A stretch of DNA of 39,693 nt from WHSV01 sp050694055 (GTDB taxonomy: Bacteria > Actinomycetota > CADDZG01 > WHSQ01): positions 1 through 39,693 of the forward strand of contig JBOGWX010000140.1 in NCBI GenBank assembly GCA_050694055.1. Direction: 5' to 3'. A program made the position numbers and the translations under genes. Of the stretch, positions 14,698-23,461 are shown piece after piece (the stretch's first letter is position 1; each line of letters opens with the position of its first letter). A model generated the notes under the pieces. That model made no database searches, was not told the DNA's origin, and saw nothing but the letters and a program-made list of their open reading frames with translations.

Positions 14698-15969
14698 TTA
14701 CTCCAAATAGTCGCGTAGCTTCTGGCTGCGCGACGGGTGGCGCAGCTTGCTTAGGGTCTTCGACTCGATCTGCCGGATGCGCTCGCGCGTCACGCCAAAC
14801 TTCTTGCCGACCTCCTCCAGCGTCCGCGGCTGTCCATCGACGAGCCCGAAGCGCAGGCGAATGACCTCCTTCTCGCGCCCCGAGAGCGTGTGCAGAACGG
14901 ACTCGAGTTGTTCCTGGAGAAGCTTGAACGACGCGCGCTCGAGGGGCACGACCGCCTCTGAGTCCTCGATGAAGTCGCCGAGGTGGCTGTCCTCCTCCTC
15001 GCCGATCGGTGTCTCGAGCGACACGGGTTCCTGGCTGATCTTCTGGATCTCACGCACCTTCTCCGGCGGCATCTCCATCTGCGTAGCGATCTCTTCGGCG
15101 GTCGGCTCGCGTCCGAGATCCTGCAGCAGTTGCCTCTGTATCCGAGCCAGCTTGTTGATCGTCTCGACCATGTGCACGGGAATCCGAATGGTGCGGGCCT
15201 GATCCGCGATCGCTCTAGTTATGGCCTGTCGAATCCACCAGGTCGCGTACGTCGAGAACTTGAAACCCTTGGTGTAGTCGAACTTCTCGACGGCGCGAAT
15301 AAGACCCAAGTTGCCCTCTTGAATCAGATCGAGAAACGCCATCCCGCGACCCACGTAACGCTTGGCGATCGACACGACGAGCCGAAGGTTCGCCTCGACC
15401 AGGTGCCGCTTGGCCATCAGGCCGTCGCGCATCTCGAAGCGCAGGTCGCGCACCTCTGAGCTGTTCCGGTCCGCACTCGGACCCATCTCGTTGAGCTTGT
15501 CCTCCGCGACCAGACCGGCATCAATTCGCTTAGCGAGGTTGACTTCCTCCTGAGCGGTGAGCAACGAGACGCGACCGATCTCCTTGAGATACATCCGTAC
15601 CGGGTCGTTGGTGGGTGCCTTGAGCGCTGCGTCGACTTCCTTGCGGGCGCGCACACGCTCCTCCTCGGGCGCCACAGCCTGTTCGGGCTCGGCCTGAGGC
15701 GCCTCGCCCTCTTCGATGACCGCCTCGTCCTCGACGACGTCGACGCCATACTCGACGAGCCGCTGGTAGACCGCGTCAGTTTCGTCGACGTTGAGGTCCA
15801 GTACCCCGAGTCTTTCCGCCAGCTCGGCGTTGGTGATCGAACCTTCTTTGCGGGCTGCCTGGATGATCGCCTCGACCTCGGCCTGCGCCGGCGTCACCTC
15901 GATGATCGTGGCTGCAGGCGCGGGCGCAGGATCATTTGCGTCCCTCGCCTTGGGTGTGGGTTCGTTCAT
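14698..15969 (-). CDS. rpoD: Primary RNA polymerase sigma factor (SigA/RpoD)
   Basis: 423 residues. The acidic, Ala/Pro/Glu-rich N-terminus (to about 115) includes an abbreviated region 1.1-like helix set. Region 1.2 (D-P-V-R-M-Y-L-K-E-I-G), region 2 (L-R-L-V-V-S-I-A-K-R-Y, D-L-I-Q-E-G-N-L-G-L-I-R-A-V, and T-Y-A-T-W-W-I-R-Q-A-I for DNA melting), region 3 and region 4 (G-V-T-R-E-R-I-R-Q-I-E-S-K-T-L) are all complete. Region 4 recognises the -35 TTGACA box. The start is only three bases after the dnaG stop, so the two are cotranscribed; an internal promoter may lie in dnaG but was not resolved. Confidence 0.97.
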   Translation of the reverse strand: MNEPTPKARDANDPAPAPAATIIEVTPAQAEVEAIIQAARKEGSITNAELAERLGVLDLNVDETDAVYQRLVEYGVDVVEDEAVIEEGEAPQAEPEQAVAPEEERVRARKEVDAALKAPTNDPVRMYLKEIGRVSLLTAQEEVNLAKRIDAGLVAEDKLNEMGPSADRNSSEVRDLRFEMRDGLMAKRHLVEANLRLVVSIAKRYVGRGMAFLDLIQEGNLGLIRAVEKFDYTKGFKFSTYATWWIRQAITRAIADQARTIRIPVHMVETINKLARIQRQLLQDLGREPTAEEIATQMEMPPEKVREIQKISQEPVSLETPIGEEEDSHLGDFIEDSEAVVPLERASFKLLQEQLESVLHTLSGREKEVIRLRFGLVDGQPRTLEEVGKKFGVTRERIRQIESKTLSKLRHPSRSQKLRDYLE

Positions 15970-15971
15970 CT

Positions 15972-17777
15972 CTATGCAGCCCCTCTAATTCTTCGAAGCA
16001 AGTCGCGCCGCTCGGCCTCGAGCTTGACCAACTCCGTAAAGAGGTCATCGTGCCTTGTGGGATCGACCACCGGATTGATGTCTCCAAGTTCGTCTCTGCG
16101 CTTCTTGATGTTTCTCTCCAGACTGAAGACCTTAATCCGTACGAATATCTCCTCGCACCGCACGGCGAGATCCTCTTCGTCAGAACCTTCGACGCCAACG
16201 GTCAATTCCGTGAACAGCGAGAGAGCATCTGGTGATAGTCCGTCTGCAAGCCTTGCCAGCGGCCGCTCGCGGTCCGACGCTGCGAGAGCAGTCGCCGTAC
16301 GGAAGAGCTCGCGCCGCGCAGGAGATGTGAAGTCAGATTCGGCGATCATGCCGACTTGCTGATCTATCTCGCGCGCTCGCGTCAACAGCAACTGCAACGC
16401 CTCCCGTTCGACTTTCACGTGCCCGGGAAGGCGGCGATCCTGTTCCCGCCCGGAAGCATCCCCCGAAGCTCCCGGCGCCACGCGCCCCTCTGCCAGGGCC
16501 CGCTGCACCGCCTCCGGATCCACACCTATTCGCCGAGCCGCCATAAACGCGTACTCGTGTCGAGCGATTGGATCCGGGTGCCACCCTAGCACTTGGGCCA
16601 CCTCGCGAACCGCCCGGGAACGGGCTTCCGGGGTGTCGAGTTGCGCCTTGTGCAGCAGTTGATCGATCTTGAACTCGAGCAGTGGCTGGGCCCCACCGAT
16701 GACCTTGCGAATGCCATCGGGGCCATCGGTTGCGATCATTTCGGCGGGGTCGCGCCCCGGCGGCAACGTCGCCACCAGCACCTCGATTCCCAGGCGGTGA
16801 TGTGTATCGAAACTTCGCTCTGTCGCCCCTTGTCCGGCGGCGTCGGAGTCCAGCATCAAGATGGCTCTCTGTCCAAACTTCTTCAATTGTTCGAAGTGCG
16901 TTTCACTAAGCGCCACACCGTTGGTCGCCACGGCCTCCTCGATGCCCGCCTCCTGGAGTGCGATGACGTCGGTATAGCCCTCGACGACGAGCGCATCCGA
17001 GCCGCGTGCGATCGACGACTTCGCTCGATTGAGCCCGTACATCACCCGCGACTTCGAAAAGACGGGAGTCTCGGACGTATTGAGGTACTTGGGTTGTGCA
17101 TCGCCCATGGCCCGCGCACCGAAGCCGGCGACGCCACCCTGCAGATTCCAGGTGGGAAAGGTGATGCGCTGACGAAAAGTGTCGTACAGGCTGCGATCGC
17201 GTTCACTCCTACGTCCTAGGTCCGCTTGCTCGATCTCTCTCTCGGAGAACCCTTTGTCGCGCAGATGGCTGCACAGCGCGTTCCGTCCCGGTGCATAGCC
17301 GAGTTGCCAGCGTTCGGCTACCTCCCTCCCGAATCCGCGGTGCTTTAGGTAGCGCCGGGCTTCAGCCGCGTCGGGTGAGTTCATGAGCGTCCGGTGGAAA
17401 AAGGACGCGGCTTCGGCATTGGCCTCGAGCAGCCGCGCTTTGAGACCGCGCGCAGCCTGTTCTCCAGGACGCATCTCCTCGTAGCGCAGTTCGAAGGCGA
17501 AGCGGCGCGCGACCCACTCGACCGCCTCGGGAAAGGGCAGATTCTCGATCTTCTCGACGAACTTGTAGAGGTCGCCGCCCACCTGACAGCCAAAGCAGTA
17601 GAAGAGGCCGCGCGCTCTGTCGACCGTGAACGAGGGCGTCTTCTCCGAGTGAAAAGGACAGAGGCCCTTCATCGTGTTGGTGCCGCCCCGCTTGAGGGCA
17701 GTATAGCCGGAGACGACTTCCACGATGTCCGCGCGCTCCCGCAGGCTGTCGATGTCTTGCTGATTGATCTTCGCCAT
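15972..17777 (-). CDS. dnaG: DNA primase
   Basis: About 601 residues from ATG at 17777 (M-A-K-I-N-Q-Q-D); TTG at 17786 is an alternative with GGAG four bases before it. The CHC2 zinc finger is intact: C-P-F-H-S-E-K-T-P-S-F and F-Y-C-F-G-C. The TOPRIM core has V-V-E-G-Y-T-D-V-I-A and L-M-L-D-S-D-A-A-G for metal binding, preceded by G-F-G-A-R-A-M. The C-terminal DnaB-binding region is present, with an Arg/Glu-rich tail. It makes RNA primers for replication. It sits between dgt and rpoD, all on the minus strand. Confidence 0.97.
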   Translation of the reverse strand: MAKINQQDIDSLRERADIVEVVSGYTALKRGGTNTMKGLCPFHSEKTPSFTVDRARGLFYCFGCQVGGDLYKFVEKIENLPFPEAVEWVARRFAFELRYEEMRPGEQAARGLKARLLEANAEAASFFHRTLMNSPDAAEARRYLKHRGFGREVAERWQLGYAPGRNALCSHLRDKGFSEREIEQADLGRRSERDRSLYDTFRQRITFPTWNLQGGVAGFGARAMGDAQPKYLNTSETPVFSKSRVMYGLNRAKSSIARGSDALVVEGYTDVIALQEAGIEEAVATNGVALSETHFEQLKKFGQRAILMLDSDAAGQGATERSFDTHHRLGIEVLVATLPPGRDPAEMIATDGPDGIRKVIGGAQPLLEFKIDQLLHKAQLDTPEARSRAVREVAQVLGWHPDPIARHEYAFMAARRIGVDPEAVQRALAEGRVAPGASGDASGREQDRRLPGHVKVEREALQLLLTRAREIDQQVGMIAESDFTSPARRELFRTATALAASDRERPLARLADGLSPDALSLFTELTVGVEGSDEEDLAVRCEEIFVRIKVFSLERNIKKRRDELGDINPVVDPTRHDDLFTELVKLEAERRDLLRRIRGAA

Positions 17778-17894
17778 TCCTACCAATCTGCTCCGCGCGC
17801 GGGACTACACCTGGTGGCGATCGTCGGAGACGATCACCGGTCACTCTCGTGGGGAAGTCCTTCTATGGTACGTCGCGAGCAGTGTTCGAAACCT

Positions 17895-17916
17895 CGCTGC
17901 GGGCCTACCCGCAGCG
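17895..17916. terminator. Stem-loop between dgt and dnaG
   Basis: CGCTGCGGG (17895-17903) and CCCGCAGCG (17908-17916) form a perfect 9-bp stem with a 4-base loop (CCTA on the plus strand). On the minus strand AGGTTTC follows, a poor T run. It could attenuate transcription between dgt and dnaG. Confidence 0.5.
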
Positions 17917-17941
17917 TCGGGTAATGCTCGCAATGGTCGCT

Positions 17942-18952
17942 TCATACTATGGCGACGAGGTTAGGGGCCGGGGCGCCTGCGATCGACTCGAACGCTCGTA
18001 GGGCGTAGCGGTCGGTCATGCCGGCTACGTAGTCCACCGCGGCCACCCGTGGATCCTCGCCGGGCGGCTCTTGCGGTTCGGGGATGGGATTGTCGGAGTA
18101 GTGCTCGAGAAGGCTCGTGATGATTCCGCGCACTGCCTGTCTGGTGGCCGGAGCGACCCTGCCGAGATAAACCCGCTCGAACAGGAAGTTGCGAGTCTCG
18201 ATCATGGCCTCGAAGACCTGGGGACTCATGCCGATCTCGTCGGCGTCACGGGAGCGCTCGACGATGTCGGTGACCATGGTCGAGATCCGGCCTCTGTGGC
18301 TCTCGCCGAGCACCGCGAGCGTTGAGACGGGCAGCTCTCGCTCGTCCAGGATCCCTGCCCTCACCGCGTCGTCGATGTCGTGGTTCAGGTAGGCGATCCG
18401 ATCCGCGTAACGGGCGATCTGGCCCTCGAGCGTGGACGGCATCGGCATCGACCAGGTGTGGTTCGCTATGCCGTCCTTGACCTCCCAGGTCAGATTGAGC
18501 CGCTCGAGGAGCTCGACGATGCGTACGCTCTGGAGGTTGTGCCTGAATCCGGGGAGGAACTCCGCCACGATCTCCTCGCCGAGATGCCCGAAAGGCGTGT
18601 GCCCGAGGTCGTGACCCAGGGAGATGGCCTCGACCAGGTCCTCGTTGAGCCGCAGGGCTCGGGCGATGGTCCGAGCGACCTGGTTCACCTCGAGGGTGTG
18701 CGTCAGGCGCACGCGGTAGTGGTCTCCCTCGGGGGCCAGGAATACCTGCGTCTTGTGACCCAGGCGCCGGAAAGCCTTGGAATGGACGACGCGATCCTGA
18801 TCGCGTTGGTAGGAGGTGCGAATGGCGTCCTCCGGCTCGTCCGGCTCCCGGCCCCTGGAGTGAACCGCTAATTGAGCACGCGGGGAGAGCGTTTCCTGCT
18901 CGGCCTGCTCGCTGATCTTTCGGTAATTCACGAAAATCAAGCTAGCACCCAC
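17942..18952 (-). CDS. dgt: Deoxyguanosinetriphosphate triphosphohydrolase-like protein
   Basis: 336 residues. The HD-domain metal ligands are intact: H-S-K-A-F-R-R-L with H-T-L-E-V-N-Q-V-A for the first His, and G-H-D-L-G-H-T-P-F-G-H for the HD pair; Y-A-D-R-I-A-Y supplies the later Asp. Known members hydrolyse dGTP or other dNTPs to deoxynucleoside and triphosphate, limiting dNTP pools. The start is uncertain: GTG at 18952 is the longest; TTG at 18940 has AGGTGGG at a better distance; GTG at 18931 is also possible. The order dgt, dnaG, sigma factor is frequent in Actinomycetota. Confidence 0.93.
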   Translation of the reverse strand: MGASLIFVNYRKISEQAEQETLSPRAQLAVHSRGREPDEPEDAIRTSYQRDQDRVVHSKAFRRLGHKTQVFLAPEGDHYRVRLTHTLEVNQVARTIARALRLNEDLVEAISLGHDLGHTPFGHLGEEIVAEFLPGFRHNLQSVRIVELLERLNLTWEVKDGIANHTWSMPMPSTLEGQIARYADRIAYLNHDIDDAVRAGILDERELPVSTLAVLGESHRGRISTMVTDIVERSRDADEIGMSPQVFEAMIETRNFLFERVYLGRVAPATRQAVRGIITSLLEHYSDNPIPEPQEPPGEDPRVAAVDYVAGMTDRYALRAFESIAGAPAPNLVAIV

Positions 18953-18976
18953 CTATGACGAAGACGCCGAGATGCG

Positions 18977-18982
18977 TATCCT
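18977..18982 (+). promoter_or_regulatory. -10 box of the first secreted paralogue, probably leaderless
   Basis: TATCCT ends eight bases before ATG at 18991. No ribosome site precedes that ATG. Confidence 0.4.
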
Positions 18983-18990
18983 GGTAATGA

Positions 18991-19689
18991 ATGGAGGGCG
19001 GAGGGACGAACACGGCATTTCATAATCGATTCCGAAAAATGGGCATCTTGTGCCTGATGGTCTTGTTCACCGGGGCCCTGGCGCCGCTAGCGGAGGCTCG
19101 CAAGGCCCCCAAGCAGAGCGGTCCACTCAACTTCGACGAGAAGGCGTGCAGCCGCCGGACCGAGAAATGGAGGAACGACAAGACCGGGCGCACGGAGACG
19201 GTCGCCAAGACCGAAACCTGCGCTCTCTTCTACACCTTCGACCCTCTCGCCGAGGACAACGACAACCGCGACTACGGGATCGTTTGGGTGCAAGCCCGAA
19301 TTGAACCGCGCGGCGCGTGGTGCGCCAAGCGCATCTGGTCCGATCTGCTGGTTTCGAAGGACACGAAGATTCACAAGCAAACTCCGACCAAGAACTTCAA
19401 GCTCGGCAAGTCGCGGCGCATACGCATCAAGCTCGCCACGCTTGCGAACGGATGGAGCGACGAGAAAGGCACCCTCAGCGAGAAGACCAAGATTCGACCT
19501 CGACGGCTGCGCCACTCACGCTTCAACATCGAGGCATCCCGGGTGTTCCGGCAGAGATGGAACGGTCAGACGGGAGCAGTCGTCAACCTCACCTCGGGAG
19601 TAGAGATTTCGTGGGCCATCGATGACCCTCCGGATGCGCTCACGTCCGGGCTTCAATACGACTTCGAGAGGAGAGGTAGCTGCTCATGA
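18991..19689 (+). CDS. Secreted protein of unknown family, paralogue 1 of a tandem pair
   Basis: 232 residues. A long N-region (with R-F-R-K) is followed by a signal sequence G-I-L-C-L-M-V-L-F-T-G-A-L-A and cleavage near A-E-A. ATG at 18991 is supported by a -10 box; ATG at 19039 would still give a signal peptide but has no ribosome site. The mature protein is basic. It shares with the next gene G-P-L-x-F-D, C-x-x-F-Y, E-D-N-x-x-N-R-x-[YF]-G-x-x-W, W-C-A-K-R and near the end R-W-x-G-x-[TK] plus V-E-[IM]-S-W. Four Cys sit at matching places (K-A-C, E-T-C, W-C-A and the C-terminal C), so two disulfides are likely. I do not recognise the family and propose no function. Confidence 0.75.
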   Translation: MEGGGTNTAFHNRFRKMGILCLMVLFTGALAPLAEARKAPKQSGPLNFDEKACSRRTEKWRNDKTGRTETVAKTETCALFYTFDPLAEDNDNRDYGIVWVQARIEPRGAWCAKRIWSDLLVSKDTKIHKQTPTKNFKLGKSRRIRIKLATLANGWSDEKGTLSEKTKIRPRRLRHSRFNIEASRVFRQRWNGQTGAVVNLTSGVEISWAIDDPPDALTSGLQYDFERRGSCS

Positions 19690-20366
19690 AAAAGCTTCTG
19701 GTGATAGCGACCGCCCTGACTCTGACACTCACGCCGTTGTCGGCCACCGCGCAACTCGACCCTCGTACCAAGCCGGTTAAGAGGGGCCCCCTTACTTTCG
19801 ACGGTGACACCTATCCCGGGCGTGACTGCAAGAAGGGGAGGTTCCGCCGTCACGGGGACAGCGGCCGGGTGACCTCGTACTACAGGTTCTGCACCTTCTT
19901 TTACCGTTACAGCCCGGCCGAAGACAACAACTCCAACCGAAACTTCGGGGCCATATGGTTCGCGACCCGGGTGAATCCGACCAACGGCTGGTGCGCCAAG
20001 CGCGTCCTGAGCAAAATCGGCGTACAGACCAGTGGACCGGCCAAGGTGCACAATCGCGCGCCGGCCGGAAAGACCATCGGAACGAACGACTCAAAGAAGG
20101 TCAAGACCAAGCTCGTAGTCGATGCCGACGGCGATGGCTCGGCCAACGGAGTACTCAAGAAGAACTTCATTCTCTATCCCGACGAGCTGAAGATCAGGCG
20201 GTTCAAGAAGGACGGCTTCACCAACCTGCTGCTCGACTGGCGAGGACGCACAAAGAAGACCGTCTCGTTCGCGAGCGCGGTCGAGATGTCATGGCGGCAG
20301 GGCGAGAGCCCCCCTTCCATCTTTCCCCAGCTGCGCTCTTTGCACGTAAAGCCCTGCTCGAACTAG
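19686..20366 (+). CDS. Secreted protein of unknown family, paralogue 2 of a tandem pair
   Basis: 226 residues. ATG lies in the ATGA overlap with the stop of paralogue 1, so translation is coupled; GAGAGGAG precedes it. M-K-K-L-L-V-I-A-T-A-L-T is a textbook signal peptide with cleavage after A-T-A. The mature protein starts with G-P-L-T-F-D, keeps C-T-F-F-Y, E-D-N-N-S-N-R-N-F-G and W-C-A-K-R, and has one insertion D-A-D-G-D-G-S-A-N-G that looks like a calcium-binding loop and is absent from paralogue 1. Four Cys match those of paralogue 1. The mature part is Lys-rich. Similar length and continuous similarity indicate an old tandem duplication kept as a pair. Function unknown. Confidence 0.77.
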   Translation: MKKLLVIATALTLTLTPLSATAQLDPRTKPVKRGPLTFDGDTYPGRDCKKGRFRRHGDSGRVTSYYRFCTFFYRYSPAEDNNSNRNFGAIWFATRVNPTNGWCAKRVLSKIGVQTSGPAKVHNRAPAGKTIGTNDSKKVKTKLVVDADGDGSANGVLKKNFILYPDELKIRRFKKDGFTNLLLDWRGRTKKTVSFASAVEMSWRQGESPPSIFPQLRSLHVKPCSN

Positions 20367-20391
20367 AGGCGTGCCGCGCCGGTCGTAGCTT

Positions 20392-23157
20392 CTACTTCGA
20401 TGAGGTCGTGGCCGCTCCCAGCTTCGCTTGAGCCGCTGCCAGTCGGGCCACGGGTACTCGATAAGGCGAACATGAGACGTAGTCGAGCCCGAGTTCGTGG
20501 CAGATCACCACGGAGTCGGGATCGCCACCGTGCTCACCACAGATTCCGAGGTGCAGCTTGCGGTTGGCCCTGCGGCCCTCCTCCACGCTCATCTGCATCA
20601 GGCGTCCGACACCCAAGCGGTCGATGGTGACGAACGGGTTATAGGGCACGAGCTTGCGCTCCTCGTAGAAGGCAAGGAATTTCCCGATGTCATCGCGGCT
20701 GAAGCCGAACGCCGTCTGGGTCAGGTCGTTGGTCCCATACGAGAAGAAGTCGGCGTGCTCGGCGATCTCACCTGAGCCGACCGCGGCCCGCGGCAATTCG
20801 ATCATGGTGCCGAACTCGATATGCAGTTCGACGCCGGCGTTCTCGATGATCTCCTTAGAGATGGGTTCCAGCTCGTCGCGCATCTGGTGCAGTTCCTCTG
20901 CGGTCGCAACCAGCGGAATCATGATCTCCGGTCGAGGGTCCAGACCCTTGCGCTTGAGCTGCACCGCGGCCTGGGTGATGGCCCGCACCTGCATCGCATA
21001 GAGGCCCGGCTTGACGATGCCGAGGCGAACCCCGCGCAGGCCCAGCATCGGATTAGCTTCGTGCAATTCACTGAGCTTGTCGCGCAGCTTCTCGGCGTCC
21101 TTCATCGACATCTTCTCGCCGCCGATCTCGACCTTGCGCTTGCCCTTCTGTTGAGCGAGGGCGAGCGCGACCTCGACCTCGACGCGGTCCGGTAGGAATT
21201 CGTGGAGCGGTGGGTCGAGCAGTCTCACGGTGACGGGAAGGCCGTCCATCGCCTTGAAGATGCCGAGGAAGTCCTTCTTCTGGAGTGGAGCAAGAGTCTT
21301 GTAGGCCTGCGCCTCCTCCTCCTCGGTCTCGGCGAAAATCATCGTGCGAACGGCGGCTACTCGTTCGTCGCCGAGGAACATGTGCTCCGTCCGGCAAAGG
21401 CCTATGCCCTCTGCGCCGCGCGCCCGTGCATTGGCGGCCTGCTCGGGAGTGTCTGCGTTCGCCCTTACGCGCAAGTCCCGATTGGCGTCCGCGAACGCCA
21501 TGAATCGCTCGTAACCCGTCCAGAGATCGGTCTCCAGAGCCTCTTTTTCGGCTTTCGCGAGCCTCTTGCCCTGCTCCCGCTTCGCCCATGCGAGTTGAGC
21601 GACCTCCAACTCGGAGGGTTCGGTCTCGAGCTGTTCCGCGTAAACCGTTCCGTCGGTCCCGTCGATCGTTACCCAGTCGCCTTCCTTCACCGTCGTCGAT
21701 CCGACTTTGAATTCCTTGGCCTTGCGGTCGATGCGAATCGAATCGGCTCCACATACGGCGGGTATGCCCTCGCCGCGCGCCACCACGGCCGCGTGCGAGT
21801 TCGTTCCGCCTGCAGAGGTCAGGATTCCCTGACTCGAAACCATTCCGTGATAGTCGTCGGGATTCGTCTCGCGCCGCACCAGGATGACCTGCTCACCGCT
21901 CTCGGCCCACTCGGAGGCATCGTCCGCGGTGAACACGGCACGCCCGACCGCCGCGCCGGGAGAAGCGTTAAGCCCCTTGGCCACAGGTGACTTGGCGTCT
22001 TTCAGGTCGGCTCGGATGATCGGTTTGAAGAGCTCATCGAGCTTGCCCGCGGTCAGTCTGTCGCGCACCGCCGTGCGCTCGTCGATGAAGCCAGCCTCGA
22101 GCATCTCCTCGGCCATGCGCCACTCTGCGAGCGAGGTCCGTTTGCCGATGCGCGTCTGCAGCATCCACAACTTGCCTTCTTCGATGGTGAACTCGGTGTC
22201 GCACATGTCCTTGTAATGACGTTCGAGGGTTGCGAAGTGCTCCTTGAGCTCCTCGTAGGCGCGTGGCTGAATTCGGCTCATCTCGTCGATCGGCAGCGTG
22301 TTCCGGATGCCGGCCACGACGTCCTCGCCCTGAGCGTTCTGCAGATAATCGCCGTAGGGCGCGTTTTCTCCGGTGGCAGGATCACGCGTGAACCCGACCC
22401 CTGTTCCCGAGTTGGCACCCTTGTTGCCGAACACCATCGCCTGGATGTTGACTGCGGTGCCGAGACTGTCGGAGATCCTGTTGCGGCGCCGATAGTCCTG
22501 CGCACGCTTGTTGTCCCATGATCCGAACACCGCCTCGACGGCCTGGTGCAACTGCTCGGTTGGGTCCAGAGGAAACTCTCTCCTCGTGGACTTCTTGATG
22601 ATGGACTTGAATGTCTTTACGAGCTTCTTGAGATCCTTGGTGTCGAGGTCGACGTCGTTGGCAGCGCCCTTCTTGTGTTTGGCGTCCTCCAGCGCGCCCT
22701 CGAAGAGATCTCCATCAACGCCCATCACGGTCTTTCCGAACATCTGGACGAGCCGGCGGTAACTGTCCCACGAGAAACGGCCGGAGCCGGTCTGCTTGAT
22801 GAGGCCCTCGACGCTGTCGTCGTTCAAGCCGACGTTCAGAACCGTGTCCATCATGCCCGGCATCGAGAACGGAGCACCGGAACGCACGGAGACGAGAAGA
22901 GGGTCGCTGGCATCGCCGATTTGACGCCCCATCTTCTCCTCGAGCTTCTTGCGATGCTCGGCGACCTGATCGAGCAGCCCCTCTGGGAACCGCTGCCCCG
23001 CCTCGCGGTAGGCGTTGCAGGCATCCGTGGTGATCGTGAACCCTGGCGGAACGGGAAGGCCGAGAGTAGTCATCTCGGCCAGGTTGGCTCCCTTTCCGCC
23101 CAGCAGGTTCTTCTGTGACGCGTTGCCCTCTTCGAAGTCGTAGACCCACTTGGTCAT
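20392..23157 (-). CDS. ppdK: Pyruvate, phosphate dikinase
   Basis: 921 residues, slightly longer than the usual 870-880. The N-terminal ATP-grasp part has G-G-K-G-A-N-L-A-E-M and S-G-A-P-F-S-M-P-G-M-M-D-T-V-L-N. The swivelling phospho-His domain carries S-A-G-G-T-N-S-H-A-A-V-V-A-R with His455, and the C-terminal PEP/pyruvate barrel ends with G-I-C-G-E-H-G-G-D-P containing catalytic Cys873. It interconverts ATP, phosphate and pyruvate with AMP, diphosphate and phosphoenolpyruvate. The residue two before the catalytic His is Asn453, where most family members have Thr, the target of the PPDK regulatory kinase. The gene has a GAGGAGG site and lies 16 bases after the small beta-sandwich gene, in one unit with glyS. 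Confidence 0.97.
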   Translation of the reverse strand: MTKWVYDFEEGNASQKNLLGGKGANLAEMTTLGLPVPPGFTITTDACNAYREAGQRFPEGLLDQVAEHRKKLEEKMGRQIGDASDPLLVSVRSGAPFSMPGMMDTVLNVGLNDDSVEGLIKQTGSGRFSWDSYRRLVQMFGKTVMGVDGDLFEGALEDAKHKKGAANDVDLDTKDLKKLVKTFKSIIKKSTRREFPLDPTEQLHQAVEAVFGSWDNKRAQDYRRRNRISDSLGTAVNIQAMVFGNKGANSGTGVGFTRDPATGENAPYGDYLQNAQGEDVVAGIRNTLPIDEMSRIQPRAYEELKEHFATLERHYKDMCDTEFTIEEGKLWMLQTRIGKRTSLAEWRMAEEMLEAGFIDERTAVRDRLTAGKLDELFKPIIRADLKDAKSPVAKGLNASPGAAVGRAVFTADDASEWAESGEQVILVRRETNPDDYHGMVSSQGILTSAGGTNSHAAVVARGEGIPAVCGADSIRIDRKAKEFKVGSTTVKEGDWVTIDGTDGTVYAEQLETEPSELEVAQLAWAKREQGKRLAKAEKEALETDLWTGYERFMAFADANRDLRVRANADTPEQAANARARGAEGIGLCRTEHMFLGDERVAAVRTMIFAETEEEEAQAYKTLAPLQKKDFLGIFKAMDGLPVTVRLLDPPLHEFLPDRVEVEVALALAQQKGKRKVEIGGEKMSMKDAEKLRDKLSELHEANPMLGLRGVRLGIVKPGLYAMQVRAITQAAVQLKRKGLDPRPEIMIPLVATAEELHQMRDELEPISKEIIENAGVELHIEFGTMIELPRAAVGSGEIAEHADFFSYGTNDLTQTAFGFSRDDIGKFLAFYEERKLVPYNPFVTIDRLGVGRLMQMSVEEGRRANRKLHLGICGEHGGDPDSVVICHELGLDYVSCSPYRVPVARLAAAQAKLGAATTSSK

Positions 23158-23173
23158 GAAGCTCTGATCCTCC

Positions 23174-23461
23174 TCAGCTCGTAGGCCCCCCGCCGTCCTG
23201 AGTCGCGGCCGCGCCCAAATCGATGCTCACTGCAGCGTCTTCATCCTTCTGCAACTGCAGCTTTACTTCCGCTCTACCCCCCTGTGGATCCCACACGAAA
23301 AGCCGCCAGACCCCAGGCGACAGGTGGTAGCGAAAGCGTCCCTCGTTGTCGCACACGATTTGATCCAGGATGTCGCCGGACGAGTTATGCAGCTCGACCG
23401 TTGCGGTCTGAGCCGGTTCTCCCGTCGGCCGGGTGACCGTGCCCGACAAAGTGGTACTCAC
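23174..23461 (-). CDS. Small carboxypeptidase-regulatory-like (CnaB-type) beta-sandwich protein
   Basis: 95 residues from GTG at 23461. That GTG overlaps the glyS stop (GTGA), and an upstream extension to 23584 would only re-read glyS in another frame. The sequence fits a single prealbumin-like/carboxypeptidase-regulatory fold: L-S-G-T-V-T-R-P-T-G at the start, T-V-E-L-H-N-S-S-G, C-D-N-E-G-R-F-R-Y-H-L-S-P-G-V-W-R-L-F-V-W-D. There is no signal peptide or membrane segment, so it should be cytoplasmic, which is unusual for this fold. Translation must depend on glyS, and ppdK follows 16 bases later. Function unknown. Confidence 0.75.
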   Translation of the reverse strand: MSTTLSGTVTRPTGEPAQTATVELHNSSGDILDQIVCDNEGRFRYHLSPGVWRLFVWDPQGGRAEVKLQLQKDEDAAVSIDLGAAATQDGGGPTS

